NCBI RefSeq assembly: GCF_000015565.1
Contig: NC_008786.1
Coordinates: forward strand, 930,001 to 994,000
Direction: 5' to 3'
From: Verminephrobacter eiseniae EF01-2
Lineage (GTDB): Bacteria > Pseudomonadota > Gammaproteobacteria > Burkholderiales > Burkholderiaceae_C
Length of the DNA stretch: 64,000 bases
Of this stretch, positions 18,063 through 28,185 are shown one piece after another. The position numbers and the translations under genes were made by a program. Each line of letters opens with the position of its first letter. The stretch's first letter is position 1. Under the pieces are notes generated by a model that saw nothing but the letters and a program-made list of their open reading frames with translations, did not search any database and had not been told where the DNA came from.

Positions 18063-19715
18063 ATGACCGAACATACCAGGACCGATGGGCTTGCCGGCAT
18101 GGCGCTGCCGCCGCAGGAACTGCCGCCGGAGCCGGCCCGGCCTGGCGGCGCCGCCAAGCTCCAGTGCCATGCCTGTCCGGTGCTGTGCCAAATCGCGCCA
18201 GGCCGCGCCGGGGCCTGCGACCGCTATGCCAACCGGGACGGTGCGCTGGTGCGGCTCGACCCCCTGGTGCTGCTGCGCAAAACCCTGGATGCGGGTGCGG
18301 CCACGCTGGTGCCTTTTGCGCCCCGTGGCGCTGACGCCGGTGCAGCCGGTGGCGCCGACGCCAGCGCCGACACAGCGGCGCCATGGTCCGGCGATCTGCT
18401 GCACGCCGACGAGGTGTTCGTCACCGGTGTCGGCGCTTCCACCACCTACCCTGATTACAAGCCGGCCCCTTTCATCGTCGGCTCCCGGGTGCAGGGCGTG
18501 GACATGGTGACGGTGGTCACCGAGGGCATCTTCAGCTATTGCAGTTTCAAAGTGAAGATCGACACGGACCGTTTTCTCGGCCCCGAGCAGGCCCCCGTGC
18601 GCTGCCAGGGCGAGGCGGTAGGCCATGTGACCACGGCGGAGTACGGCTCGCAGATGCTGTCGCTCGGCGGCGTGCAGCACCTGACCGGCGGCAGCCGCAA
18701 GGAGGGCCGCATCACCGCCGAGCTGATGCAGCGGCTGGGCAACAAACAGGCGGTGGAACTGGGCATAGACGCTGGCGCGCAACTGCTGCTGCAGGCCGGC
18801 CGCGCACCCATCGTCAACGGCGTGGCCGAGCAACGCATGCGGGTGGGCTGCGGCTCTGCCGTGATCGGTATCTTTGCGCGCCAGTGCTGCGGCCATGCCG
18901 ATGAAGTGGTGGTGGTCGATGACCACATCACCGGCGTGCTGACCGAGCACCAGGCCGGCCGCTGCCTGGGCATGAAGCCCTCGGGCATACGCATGCGCGG
19001 GCGCAAATCCACCCCGGGGCGCTACTTCCAGGTGGCGCAGCCCGGCACCGGCTGGGGCGGCACCGACTTGACCGACCCGCTGGCCATCATCGCCGGCTGG
19101 GACGCGCGGCGGGCCTGGCCCGGCTTGCGCCTGCTGATCACGTCGACCACCGGCGAACATGCCGGCTGGTACCTGCTCGACCGCCAACTCAAGCCGGTGC
19201 CAGCGCCGATGCCTGCGGCCGTCGGGCACATCGTGCAGCGCATCGGCCAAAACTGCGAAGCCGCGCTGAGCTCGGTGCTGTTCCTGGGCGGTGCCGGCGG
19301 CAGTCTGCGCGCCGGTGTCACCGAGAACCCGGTGCTGCTCACGCGCGCCATCAAGAATGCGCTGGTCCATGTCAGTTGCGGCGGCGCGCCGGCCTATCTG
19401 TGGCCGGGGGGCGGCATCACGGTGATGGCCGATGTGCTGCGCATGCCCGACAACAGCTTTGGCACCGTGCCCACGCCGGCCCTGGTCGCCCCGATGGAGT
19501 TCAGCATGCGCCGCGCAGACTATGCGGCGCTGGGCGGCCATGTGGCGCAGATCCGTGACCTGCGCGAGGTACTTGCGCAGGGCGCGTGGCATGGCGACGG
19601 GGCGCCCCGGGCGCGCCAGTGGCAGGGCCTGCCTGCGGGCAACCCCTGGCCGTCCTGGCCCTCTTGGCCGCCAGGCCAGCGCCCATTGCCGGGCACCCCT
19701 GCCGGGCGGGATTGA
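18063..19715 (+). CDS. 6-hydroxynicotinate reductase-like iron-sulfur flavoprotein
   Basis: This is a 550-residue protein. An N-terminal cysteine cluster (C35, C38, C42, C52 in CHACPVLCQIAPGRAGAC) suggests an iron-sulfur site, and more cysteines follow in SYCSF, QAPVRC, RVGCGSA, RQCCGHAD and GRCLGMK. It resembles what I remember of 6-hydroxynicotinate reductase, a ferredoxin-dependent enzyme of nicotinate fermentation that reduces 6-hydroxynicotinate to 1,4,5,6-tetrahydro-6-oxonicotinate. An enamidase for the next step and a ferredoxin-NADP reductase lie in the divergent unit. The last 40 residues are Pro/Trp/Gly-rich and probably not part of the fold. An aerobic host is unusual for this enzyme. 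Exact substrate is inference. Confidence 0.68.
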   Translation: MTEHTRTDGLAGMALPPQELPPEPARPGGAAKLQCHACPVLCQIAPGRAGACDRYANRDGALVRLDPLVLLRKTLDAGAATLVPFAPRGADAGAAGGADASADTAAPWSGDLLHADEVFVTGVGASTTYPDYKPAPFIVGSRVQGVDMVTVVTEGIFSYCSFKVKIDTDRFLGPEQAPVRCQGEAVGHVTTAEYGSQMLSLGGVQHLTGGSRKEGRITAELMQRLGNKQAVELGIDAGAQLLLQAGRAPIVNGVAEQRMRVGCGSAVIGIFARQCCGHADEVVVVDDHITGVLTEHQAGRCLGMKPSGIRMRGRKSTPGRYFQVAQPGTGWGGTDLTDPLAIIAGWDARRAWPGLRLLITSTTGEHAGWYLLDRQLKPVPAPMPAAVGHIVQRIGQNCEAALSSVLFLGGAGGSLRAGVTENPVLLTRAIKNALVHVSCGGAPAYLWPGGGITVMADVLRMPDNSFGTVPTPALVAPMEFSMRRADYAALGGHVAQIRDLREVLAQGAWHGDGAPRARQWQGLPAGNPWPSWPSWPPGQRPLPGTPAGRD

Positions 19716-19717
19716 TC

Positions 19718-20617
19718 ATGCCGGCCTGGCGCTGTCTTCTGCCCGGTGGCCGCTGGCATTTTCAGCATGGGCCGATGGACCTGATCATCGAAGCCCGGGG
19801 CGACAGCCGCGCCGTGGCCCTGGCCCATGAGCGCGCCTGGCTGCGCTTTGCCGGTCTGTTGCAGGAGTTGGTGGACGAGTTGCCTGCGCTGCGCGCGCCG
19901 GTGGGCGCCGGCTGTGCGCTGCGCGGCGTGGTGGCGCGCCGCATGTGGGCGGCCTGCAGGCCGTACCGCGCGGGCTTCATCACCCCGATGGCGGCGGTGG
20001 CGGGCGCGGTGGCGCAGGAGATTTTGGCCGGCTACGCCCGGGACGGCATCGCGCGCGCCTGGGTCAACAACGGCGGCGACATCGCGCTGCACCTGGCGCC
20101 CGGCGCGTCGGCCAGCGTGGGCATTTGCTCCGACATCGCGGCGCTGGATGCGGCGCAACTGCGCAACGGCTTGTTGCCGGACGGCCAGTTGCGCATCCGC
20201 AGCGCGATGCCGGTGCGGGGTGTGGCCACCAGCGGCTGGCGCGGGCGCAGCCAGTCGCTGGGCATTGCCGACAGCGTCACGGTGTTGGCGCGCACGGCGG
20301 CCGAGGCCGACGCTGCGGCGACCATCGTGGCCAACGCCGTCGATGTGCCCGATGAGCGCATTGGCCGCATGCCGGCCTGGCAGGTGCGCGCCGACAGTGA
20401 CCTGGGCGCGCTGCCTGTCACGGTGGCCGTGCCGGCGCTGCCCGCCGGGCAAGTGCGCCATGCGCTGCGGCAAGGGCTGGAAAAAGCGCAGCGATTGCAG
20501 TCCGACGGCCTGCTGTGGTGGGCCTTGCTGGTCTGCCAGCGCCAGTGGGTGGCCACGGCGGCGGCGCCGGCCCGGTCTTTGCACCAGCCATTGCACTTGC
20601 ACAGGTCGCTCCCATGA
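19718..20617 (+). CDS. UPF0280 family protein (ApbE-superfamily-like)
   Basis: This 299-residue protein begins two bases after the reductase stop and overlaps the next start (ATGA). The sequence GPMDLIIEARGD near residue 19, FITPMAAVAGAVAQEIL near 88, WVNNGGDIALHLAPG near 110 and RGVATSGWRGRSQSLGIADSVTVLA near 165 are the conserved blocks of UPF0280. The family is fold-related to ApbE, the FMN transferase that attaches flavin to target proteins. The NNGGDIA and GVATSG blocks parallel ApbE's nucleotide and metal sites. Placed directly behind a putative iron-sulfur flavoprotein, it could flavinylate that enzyme; this is inference. Confidence 0.75.
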   Translation: MPAWRCLLPGGRWHFQHGPMDLIIEARGDSRAVALAHERAWLRFAGLLQELVDELPALRAPVGAGCALRGVVARRMWAACRPYRAGFITPMAAVAGAVAQEILAGYARDGIARAWVNNGGDIALHLAPGASASVGICSDIAALDAAQLRNGLLPDGQLRIRSAMPVRGVATSGWRGRSQSLGIADSVTVLARTAAEADAAATIVANAVDVPDERIGRMPAWQVRADSDLGALPVTVAVPALPAGQVRHALRQGLEKAQRLQSDGLLWWALLVCQRQWVATAAAPARSLHQPLHLHRSLP

Positions 20618-21285
20618 TCCGCATCCGGCGTGTTTTCACCCAGTTGGAGGACATCCGCCACGAATTCGGCCCGGTCGCCGACCGGCCGCTGCTGCGCGGC
20701 GCCATCGCTGCGGTGCTGAGCAATCCTTATGCGGGCCGGTACGAGCAAGACATTCTGGCGCTGATGGATGCGCTGCAGGATGTGGGCCTGGACCTGGCCC
20801 GGCGCCTGCTCCAGACGCTGGCGGTGCCGGCCGGGCGCATCGAGGGCTATGGCAAGGGCGCCATCGTCGGCGCGGCGGGCGAGCTCGAACATGGCGCGCT
20901 GTGGCATGTCCCCGGGGGCTATGCGATGCGCGAGTTGCTGGGTTGGCAGGCAGAGCGCAGCGCCGATGCCCGAAGCGCCAAGGGCGCCAAGGGCACCAAG
21001 GACCCCCAAGGCGCCCGGGGCCGCGGGCAGGGCGCCAATGCCTTGGCCATCGTGCCGGCCACGAAGAAGGTCGGCGCGCCGGGTTGCGCGCTGGATGTGC
21101 CGCTGACCCATATCAACGCCAGCTATGTGCGCAGCCACTTCGACACCATCGAGTTGCGCGTGCCCGGCGCGCCGGCGGCCGATGAACTCATCGTCATCCT
21201 GGCCATGTCCACCGGCCCGCGCATCCATGCTCGCGTCGGCGGCCTGGCAGCCGCCGACATCAGCCAATGGAACGGTCTGCGCTAG
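20614..21285 (+). CDS. DUF1185 (amino-acid synthesis family) protein, first paralog
   Basis: This 223-residue protein of the AA_synth/DUF1185 family has conserved blocks EDIRHEFGP at the N-terminus, NPYAGRYEQD, GKGAIVGAAGELEHGA near 88, and RSHFDTIELRVPGAPAADE near 170. A Lys/Gly-rich insertion (SAKGAKGTKDPQGARGRG) near 125-142 is absent from the paralog. The start overlaps the UPF0280 stop. The stop codon TAG (21283-21285) is supplied by the CTAG end of a 166-bp mobile element. The function of the family is not established; position suggests a step in the same pathway. Confidence 0.8.
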   Translation: MIRIRRVFTQLEDIRHEFGPVADRPLLRGAIAAVLSNPYAGRYEQDILALMDALQDVGLDLARRLLQTLAVPAGRIEGYGKGAIVGAAGELEHGALWHVPGGYAMRELLGWQAERSADARSAKGAKGTKDPQGARGRGQGANALAIVPATKKVGAPGCALDVPLTHINASYVRSHFDTIELRVPGAPAADELIVILAMSTGPRIHARVGGLAAADISQWNGLR

Positions 21286-21447
21286 TGTCGCGTCACCGAT
21301 CAGATGTCGCAGGCTGCGCGCAGCCATCGGAGCGCAGCGCAAGGCGCAGCGCGCGGCCCATGCCGAGCGTATTGGCAAGCGATGCAACGCCGCGCTGCGC
21401 TTCGATGGCCAGCGCAGACCGACAGATGACCGATGACGCGACACTAG
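21282..21447 (+). mobile_element. 166-bp terminal-inverted-repeat element, copy 1
   Basis: It starts CTAGTGTCGCGTCACCGATC and ends with an imperfect inverted copy of that sequence. The interior is also imperfectly palindromic. It has no coding capacity of its own. It separates the two DUF1185 genes, and its first four bases contain the stop codon of the upstream one. The same element occurs at 28915, 38101 and 43301. Confidence 0.93.
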
Positions 21448-21475
21448 GGCGCAGTCCACGACACCGGGAGCCACC

Positions 21476-22060
21476 ATGCCAGCCAGGATTCGGAAAATCA
21501 TTGTCCAGACCGACGAGGTCCGCGTCGAGATGGGGCGCGACATTCAGCCGCCGGTGCGCAAGGCGCTGGCGCTGGCCGTGATCGACAACCCCTGCGCCGG
21601 TCGCTATGTGGAAAACCTCGATGCGCTGGCGGCCATCGGCGAGGAGCTCGGTGCGCTGCTGGGCCAGCGCTGCGTGCAGGCCCTGGGCATCGCGCCGGAG
21701 CAGGCGCACAGCTATGGCAAGGCCGCCATCGTCGGCGAGGCGGGCGAGCTCGAACATGCTGCCGCCGTGCTGCACCCCAAACTGGGCGCGGCGCTGCGCA
21801 GCGTGCTCGGCAAGGGGGCGGCCATCGTGCCATCGAGCAAGAAGATCGGCGGCTTGGGAACGGCCATCGACGTGCCGCTGGGCCACAAGGATGCCGCTTA
21901 TGTGCGCAGCCATTTCGACGCCATCGAAGCGCGCGTGGCCGACGCGCCGCGCGCCAACGAGATCGTGGTCGCGATTGCCGTGACCGACAGCGGCCGGCCC
22001 CTGCCACGCATCGGCGGCCTGGATGCAGCCGGCATCCAGGGGCTCGATGGGCTGCGCTGA
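21476..22060 (+). CDS. DUF1185 (amino-acid synthesis family) protein, second paralog
   Basis: This 194-residue protein is clearly homologous to the preceding gene product: NPCAGRYVENLDALAAIGEE, SYGKAAIVGEAGELEHAAAV near residue 80, and YVRSHFDAIEARVADAPRANE near 140 align block for block. It ends LDGLR, whereas the first paralog ends WNGLR. Members of this family often occur as adjacent pairs with UPF0280 and Liv-type transporters. Biochemical function is not established. It is separated from the first paralog by the mobile element and starts 28 bases beyond it. Confidence 0.8.
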   Translation: MPARIRKIIVQTDEVRVEMGRDIQPPVRKALALAVIDNPCAGRYVENLDALAAIGEELGALLGQRCVQALGIAPEQAHSYGKAAIVGEAGELEHAAAVLHPKLGAALRSVLGKGAAIVPSSKKIGGLGTAIDVPLGHKDAAYVRSHFDAIEARVADAPRANEIVVAIAVTDSGRPLPRIGGLDAAGIQGLDGLR

Positions 22061-22149
22061 ATGCCGCCTCCGGGCAACGACCCGCACCGGCACCGATCGC
22101 CCTGACCACCGCAGATCACCCCTGCCTGCCCTTTTTGAGGAGTTTTCCG

Positions 22150-23385
22150 ATGCCGCTGCGAGCAAACCCCAGGCCCGCCATGGCCGCCGCCCTGCTGGCC
22201 ACTGCGCTGGCCATGACGCTGGCCACGGTGCCGCCCCCTGCCCAGGCCCAAACCCGGGGGGTGATCAAAATCGGCGAGATCAACAGCTACAAGGCGCAAC
22301 CGGCCTTCCTGGAGCCGTACAAGAAAGGCATGGAACTGGCGATCGAGGAGATCAATGCCGCCGGCGGCCTGCTGGGCAAGAGGGTGCAACTCATCGTCCG
22401 CGACGACAACGCCAACCCGGGCGATGCCGTGCGCGCTGCGCAGGAGCTGGTGGCGCGCGAAAAGATCGATGTGCTGACAGGCTCCTTTCTGTCGCACATC
22501 GGTCTGGCACTGGCCGACTTTGCCAAGCAAAACAAGTTCTTCTTCCTCGCCGGCGAGCCGCTGACCGACAAGATCGTCTGGCAAAGCGGCAACCGCTACA
22601 CCTACCGCCTGCGCCCCTCGACCTACATGCAGGTGTCGATGATGGTGCCCGATGCGCTGGCGCTGAAAAAGAAGCGCTGGGCGCTGGTGTACCCGAACTA
22701 CGAATACGGCCAGTCGGCTGCGGCCACCTTCAAGCAGTTGCTCAAGGCTGCGCAGCCGGATGTGGAGTTCGTCGCCGAGCAGGCGCCGCCGCTGGGCAAG
22801 GTGGATGCGGGCAGCGTGGTGCAGGCGCTGGCCGATGCCCGGCCCGAGGCCCTTTTCAACGTGCTGTTTGGCGCCGACCTGTCCAAGTTCGTGCGCGAAG
22901 GCAATACCCGCGGCCTGTTCCGGGGCCGCGAAGTGGTCAGCCTGCTGACCGGCGAGCCGGAGTATCTGGACCCGCTCAAGGACGAGGCGCCCAACGGCTG
23001 GATCGTCACCGGCTACCCCTGGTACGGCATACAGACGCCCGAGCACCAGGCCTTTCGCACGGCCTACCAGGCGCGCTTCAGCGACTACCCGCGCCTGGGC
23101 TCGATCGTTGGCTACAGCGCCATCCGGTCGCTCGCCGAGGGCCTGAAGAAGGCCGGATCGGTGGACGCCGAAAAACTCGTCGCCGCATTCAAGGGCCTGC
23201 AAGTGCCGACACCGTTCGGGCGCATCACCTACCGCCCTGAAGACAACCAGTCGACGATGGGCGGTTATGTGGGCCGCACCAGAAACGAGGGAGGCAAGGG
23301 CGTGATGGTCGATTACCGTTATGTCGACGGCGCCAAGGTGCAGCCGTCGGCCGACGAGGTGCGGAAAATGCGCCCGAAAGACTGA
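22150..23385 (+). CDS. Branched-chain-type ABC transporter substrate-binding protein
   Basis: This 411-residue periplasmic protein starts at an ATG preceded by GAGGAG. Its signal peptide runs to about residue 34 (AMTLATVPPPAQAQ). The mature part is a type I periplasmic-binding fold of the LivK class: IKIGEINSYKAQPAFLEPYKKGMELAIEEINAAGGLLG is the family opening, and YVDGAKVQPSADEVRKMRP ends it. It belongs with the fused permease and ATPase genes at 24617 and 26503, but an IS110-type element now separates it from them. The context suggests a pyridine carboxylate or related ligand rather than an amino acid. Confidence 0.85.
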   Translation: MPLRANPRPAMAAALLATALAMTLATVPPPAQAQTRGVIKIGEINSYKAQPAFLEPYKKGMELAIEEINAAGGLLGKRVQLIVRDDNANPGDAVRAAQELVAREKIDVLTGSFLSHIGLALADFAKQNKFFFLAGEPLTDKIVWQSGNRYTYRLRPSTYMQVSMMVPDALALKKKRWALVYPNYEYGQSAAATFKQLLKAAQPDVEFVAEQAPPLGKVDAGSVVQALADARPEALFNVLFGADLSKFVREGNTRGLFRGREVVSLLTGEPEYLDPLKDEAPNGWIVTGYPWYGIQTPEHQAFRTAYQARFSDYPRLGSIVGYSAIRSLAEGLKKAGSVDAEKLVAAFKGLQVPTPFGRITYRPEDNQSTMGGYVGRTRNEGGKGVMVDYRYVDGAKVQPSADEVRKMRPKD

Positions 23386-23401
23386 GTAACCGTCTTCCGA
23401 G

Positions 23402-24560
<1,159 letters not shown>

Positions 24561-24616
24561 AGATACAAGCCGCCCCGCAGCGACGAACGCAGGGCCATGC
24601 GCGCCAAGGACGGGCA

Positions 24617-26506
24617 ATGGATTTTTCCGGTTTCATCGTTCAACTGCTCAACGGACTGGCGGGGGCCTCCTCGCTGTTCCTGGTGAGCGCCGGGCTGTCG
24701 CTGATCTTCGGGGTCACGCGCATCGTGAACTTTGCCCATGGCTCGTTCTTCATGCTGGGCATCTTCATGGCCTATTCGCTGGCCGCCCTGCTGGGCCAGC
24801 GCCTGGGTTTTTGGCCCGCGCTGCTGCTGGCGGCGCTGGCGACGGGGGCGCTCGGGGCGCTGGTGGAAGTCCTGCTGCTGCGCCGCATCTACCGCGCGCC
24901 GGAACTGTTCCAACTGCTGGCCACGTTTGCGCTGGTGCTGATCATCAAGGACGCGGTGCTGTGGTTCTGGGGGCCCGAGGAACTGCTCGGCCCGCGCGCG
25001 CCGGGCCTGTCGGGCGCGGTCGATATCCTGGGGCGGCAGTTCCCGTCTTACGATCTGTTCCTGATCGTCGTCGGGCCGGTGGTGCTGGGCCTGCTGTGGC
25101 TGCTACTCGAGCGCACGCGCTGGGGCACGCTGGTGCGCGCGGCCACGCACGACCGCGAGATGCTCGGCGCCCTGGGCGTGCGCCAGGCCCGGCTGTTCAC
25201 CGCCGTGTTTGCGCTGGGCGCGTTGCTGGCCGGCCTGGGCGGCGCGCTGCAACTGCCGCGCGAGCCGGCCACGCTGGATCTGGACCTGAACACCATCGGC
25301 GCGGCCTTCGTGGTGGTGGTCGTGGGCGGCATGGGCTCGATTCCCGGCGCCTATCTGGCCGCGCTGCTGATCGCCGAGCTCAAGGCCCTGTGCATCTGGC
25401 TGGGCGTGGTCGAACTCTGGGGCTACAGCGTCTCGTTCTCCCGGCTCACGCTGGTGGTGGAGTTTCTGGTGATGGCCGTGGTGCTGGTGCTGCGCCCCTG
25501 GGGGCTGATGGGCCGGCCGCAGGGCCTGGGCCGCGCCAACGCCGCGCCCGAGGCGCCGCTGCGCGCGTCCGGGCGCTGGCAGCGCGGCGCCGGCGCCGCG
25601 CTGCTGGCCGGCCTGGTGCTCGTGCCGCTGTTTGCGGCCGGCTCGCCCTACCTGACGGTGCTGATGATCGATCTGCTGATCGCCGCGCTGTTTGCCGCCA
25701 GCCTGCACTTCATCATGGGCCCGGCGGGCATGCATTCCTTCGGCCATGCGGCCTACTTCGGCCTGGGCGCCTATGCGGCGGCCTTGCTGCTGCGCGCGGG
25801 CCTGGCGATGGAGGCCGCGCTGGCGCTGGCGCCCGTGGCTGCGGCGGCGGGGGCGCTGCTCTATGGCTGGTTTTGCGTGCGGCTGTCGGGCGTGTACCTG
25901 GCCATGCTGACGCTGGCGTTTGCGCAAATCACCTGGGCCATCTGCTACCAGTGGGATGGCGTCACCGGCGGCAGCAACGGCCTGACCGGCGTCTGGCCGG
26001 CCCCGTGGCTGGCGGGCCAGCGCAGCTACTACTACCTGACGCTGGCCCTGGTGGTGGCGGGCCTGCTGCTGCTGCGCCGGATGCTGTTCGCGCCGTTTGG
26101 CTACGCGCTGCGGGCCGGGCGGGACTCGGCGTTGCGCGCCGAGGCCATAGGCATCGATGTCCGGCGCCTGCAATGGACGGCCTTTGTCATCGCCGGGCTG
26201 TGGGCCGGCCTCAGCGGCGCGCTGTTCGCGTTCTCCAAGGGCAGCATCTCGCCCGAGACGCTGCATGTGGTGCGCTCGGTCGATGGCCTGGTGATGGTGC
26301 TGCTCGGCGGCCTGCAAACGCTGGCCGGCCCGGTGGTGGGCGCCGTCACCTTCACCTGGCTGCACGACACCGTGGCGCGCAACACCGACTACTGGCGCGC
26401 GCTGCTGGGCGCCATCATGCTGGCTTTGGTGCTGCTGTTTCCGCAGGGCATCGTCGGCGGCATCCGGCAGGGTTGGGATCGCTGGCGCGCCGGGGGTGGC
26501 GCATGA
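24617..26506 (+). CDS. Fused LivH-LivM-type ABC permease
   Basis: At 629 residues this is about twice the usual permease length. The N-terminal half (about 1-300) is LivH-like: LVSAGLSLIFGVTRIVNFAHGSFFMLG and the coupling-loop block EMLGALGVRQARLF. The C-terminal half (about 320-620) is LivM-like: HFIMGPAGMHSFGHAAYFGLGAYAAALL and the block LRAEAIGIDVRRLQWTAFV. A charged linker (GRANAAPEAPLRASGRWQRG) joins them. Fusion fixes the heterodimer stoichiometry of the channel. It is cut off from its binding-protein gene by the IS110 element, so its expression may depend on a promoter in or beyond the element. Confidence 0.88.
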   Translation: MDFSGFIVQLLNGLAGASSLFLVSAGLSLIFGVTRIVNFAHGSFFMLGIFMAYSLAALLGQRLGFWPALLLAALATGALGALVEVLLLRRIYRAPELFQLLATFALVLIIKDAVLWFWGPEELLGPRAPGLSGAVDILGRQFPSYDLFLIVVGPVVLGLLWLLLERTRWGTLVRAATHDREMLGALGVRQARLFTAVFALGALLAGLGGALQLPREPATLDLDLNTIGAAFVVVVVGGMGSIPGAYLAALLIAELKALCIWLGVVELWGYSVSFSRLTLVVEFLVMAVVLVLRPWGLMGRPQGLGRANAAPEAPLRASGRWQRGAGAALLAGLVLVPLFAAGSPYLTVLMIDLLIAALFAASLHFIMGPAGMHSFGHAAYFGLGAYAAALLLRAGLAMEAALALAPVAAAAGALLYGWFCVRLSGVYLAMLTLAFAQITWAICYQWDGVTGGSNGLTGVWPAPWLAGQRSYYYLTLALVVAGLLLLRRMLFAPFGYALRAGRDSALRAEAIGIDVRRLQWTAFVIAGLWAGLSGALFAFSKGSISPETLHVVRSVDGLVMVLLGGLQTLAGPVVGAVTFTWLHDTVARNTDYWRALLGAIMLALVLLFPQGIVGGIRQGWDRWRAGGGA

Positions 26507-28113
26507 GACACATGAGCGCCGCCCGGCCGCCCGAAGGCGCTCGTACCGCAGCCGAAGGTGCTCCAGCGAGCTTGCTGACGGTGACGGGACTGGGCAAGTC
26601 CTTCGGCGCGGTCAAGGCGGTCGATGGCATCGGCTTCACGCTGGCCGCCGGCGAGTTGCTGGCGCTGATCGGGCCCAATGGGGCCGGCAAATCGACCACC
26701 TTCAACATGATCAACGGCCAGTTGTCTGCCGATACCGGCTCCATCATGCTCGACGGCCAGCCGCTGCGGGGCCGCAGGCCGCGCCAGATCTTCCGCCTGG
26801 GCGTGGGCCGGACCTTCCAGATAGCCGAGACCTTTGCCTCGCTGACGGTGCTGGAGAACGTGCAAATGGCCCTGCTGGCGCACGAGCAGCGCCTGTTTTC
26901 GTTCTGGCGCAAGGCCGCAGACCACCGGCGCGATGCGGCCCTGGCGCTGCTCGACCAAGTCGGCCTGCAACCCCAGGCCGACCGGCCCTGCCATGCGCTC
27001 GCCTACGGCGACATCAAGCGCGTGGAACTGGCCATGGCCCTGGCCCACGACCCCCGGCTGCTGCTGATGGACGAGCCCACGGCGGGCATGGCCCCGAAAG
27101 AGCGCAACGCGCTGATGGCGCTGACCCGGCAGTTGGTGCGCGGGCGCAGCATGGCCGTGCTGTTCACCGAGCACAGCATGGATGTGGTGTTCGCCCACGC
27201 CGACCGGATGATCGTGCTGGCGCGCGGGCGCCTGATCGCCGAAGGCAAACCGCTGGCGCTGCGTGAGCATCCCGAGGTGCAGCGGGTGTACTTCGGCACC
27301 GGCAAGACTTTCGAGCGCCAGGCGGCCAGCGAGCCCGGCACATCCGGCATACCCGGCGCCGGGGCCGCGGCAAGCGCCGGCGCCCCGGGCGAAGTCCTGC
27401 TGCAGGCCACGGGCTTGCACGCCTGGTACGGCGCAGCGCAGATCCTGTACGACCTCGACCTGTATGTGCGCCGGGGCGAGGTCGTGGCGTTGATGGGACG
27501 CAACGGCGCCGGCAAATCGACCACGCTCAAGGCGCTGATGGGCCTGTTGGCCAGGCGCAGCGGGCAAATCCGCTTCATGGGCCAGGACCTCTCCCGCAGC
27601 GCGCCGCAGGCCGCAGCACGTCTGGGCCTGGGCTATGTGCCCGAAGACCGGCGCGTGTTCACCGATCTGACGGTGCTGGAAAACCTGGAAGTCGGCCGGC
27701 AGCCCGAGCGCCGCTGGCCCGATGGCACGGCCGCCCCGGCGTGGACGCCCGAGCGCCTGTTCGCGCTGTTTCCGAACCTGGGCGCAATGCCGCACCGGCC
27801 CGGCGGCCGCATCAGCGGCGGCGAGCAACAGATGCTGACCGTGGCGCGCACGCTGATGGGCAACCCGCTCTTGCTGCTGCTCGACGAGCCGTCCGAAGGC
27901 GTGGCCCCGGTGATCGTCGAGCAGATGGCCCGGATGATCCTGGAGCTCAAGGCGCAGGGCGTGAGCATCTTGCTGTCCGAGCAGAACATGCACTTTGCCG
28001 AACTGGTGTCCGACCGCGCCTATGTGCTCGAAAAAGGCCAGATCCGTTACCAGGCCAGCATGGCCGAACTGGCCGCCAACGAAGAGGTGCGCCTGTCCTG
28101 CCTGGGTGTCTGA
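26503..28113 (+). CDS. Fused LivG-LivF-type ABC ATP-binding protein with repeat-derived N-terminus
   Basis: This 536-residue protein contains two complete ABC ATPase domains. The first (LivG-like) has Walker A GPNGAGKST at 57-65 and Walker B LLLMDEPTAGM. The second (LivF-like) has Walker A GRNGAGKST near 331-339, signature ISGGEQQM and Walker B LLLLDEPSEG. The first domain's signature region (HALAYGDIKRVELAMAL) is the LivG variant. A linker rich in Gly/Ala/Pro joins the domains near 285. Residues 5-22 ([18 protein letters not shown]) are one unit of the in-frame repeat family. The start overlaps the permease stop as ATGA. Confidence 0.88.
   Translation: MRHMSAARPPEGARTAAEGAPASLLTVTGLGKSFGAVKAVDGIGFTLAAGELLALIGPNGAGKSTTFNMINGQLSADTGSIMLDGQPLRGRRPRQIFRLGVGRTFQIAETFASLTVLENVQMALLAHEQRLFSFWRKAADHRRDAALALLDQVGLQPQADRPCHALAYGDIKRVELAMALAHDPRLLLMDEPTAGMAPKERNALMALTRQLVRGRSMAVLFTEHSMDVVFAHADRMIVLARGRLIAEGKPLALREHPEVQRVYFGTGKTFERQAASEPGTSGIPGAGAAASAGAPGEVLLQATGLHAWYGAAQILYDLDLYVRRGEVVALMGRNGAGKSTTLKALMGLLARRSGQIRFMGQDLSRSAPQAAARLGLGYVPEDRRVFTDLTVLENLEVGRQPERRWPDGTAAPAWTPERLFALFPNLGAMPHRPGGRISGGEQQMLTVARTLMGNPLLLLLDEPSEGVAPVIVEQMARMILELKAQGVSILLSEQNMHFAELVSDRAYVLEKGQIRYQASMAELAANEEVRLSCLGV
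26512..26570 (+). repeat. Single unit of the in-frame N-terminal repeat
   Basis: This reads ATGAGCGCCGCCCGGCCGCC and onward, encoding [20 protein letters not shown], the same unit as at 13828-14067 but with a six-base deletion near its end that keeps the frame. Confidence 0.9.
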
Positions 28114-28185
28114 GAGTAGTCCCCCGGCCCGGCCCCACCGGGCATGGCCGGATTTGCCTGTGCGTTCGCAACCGGAGTGTTCATC

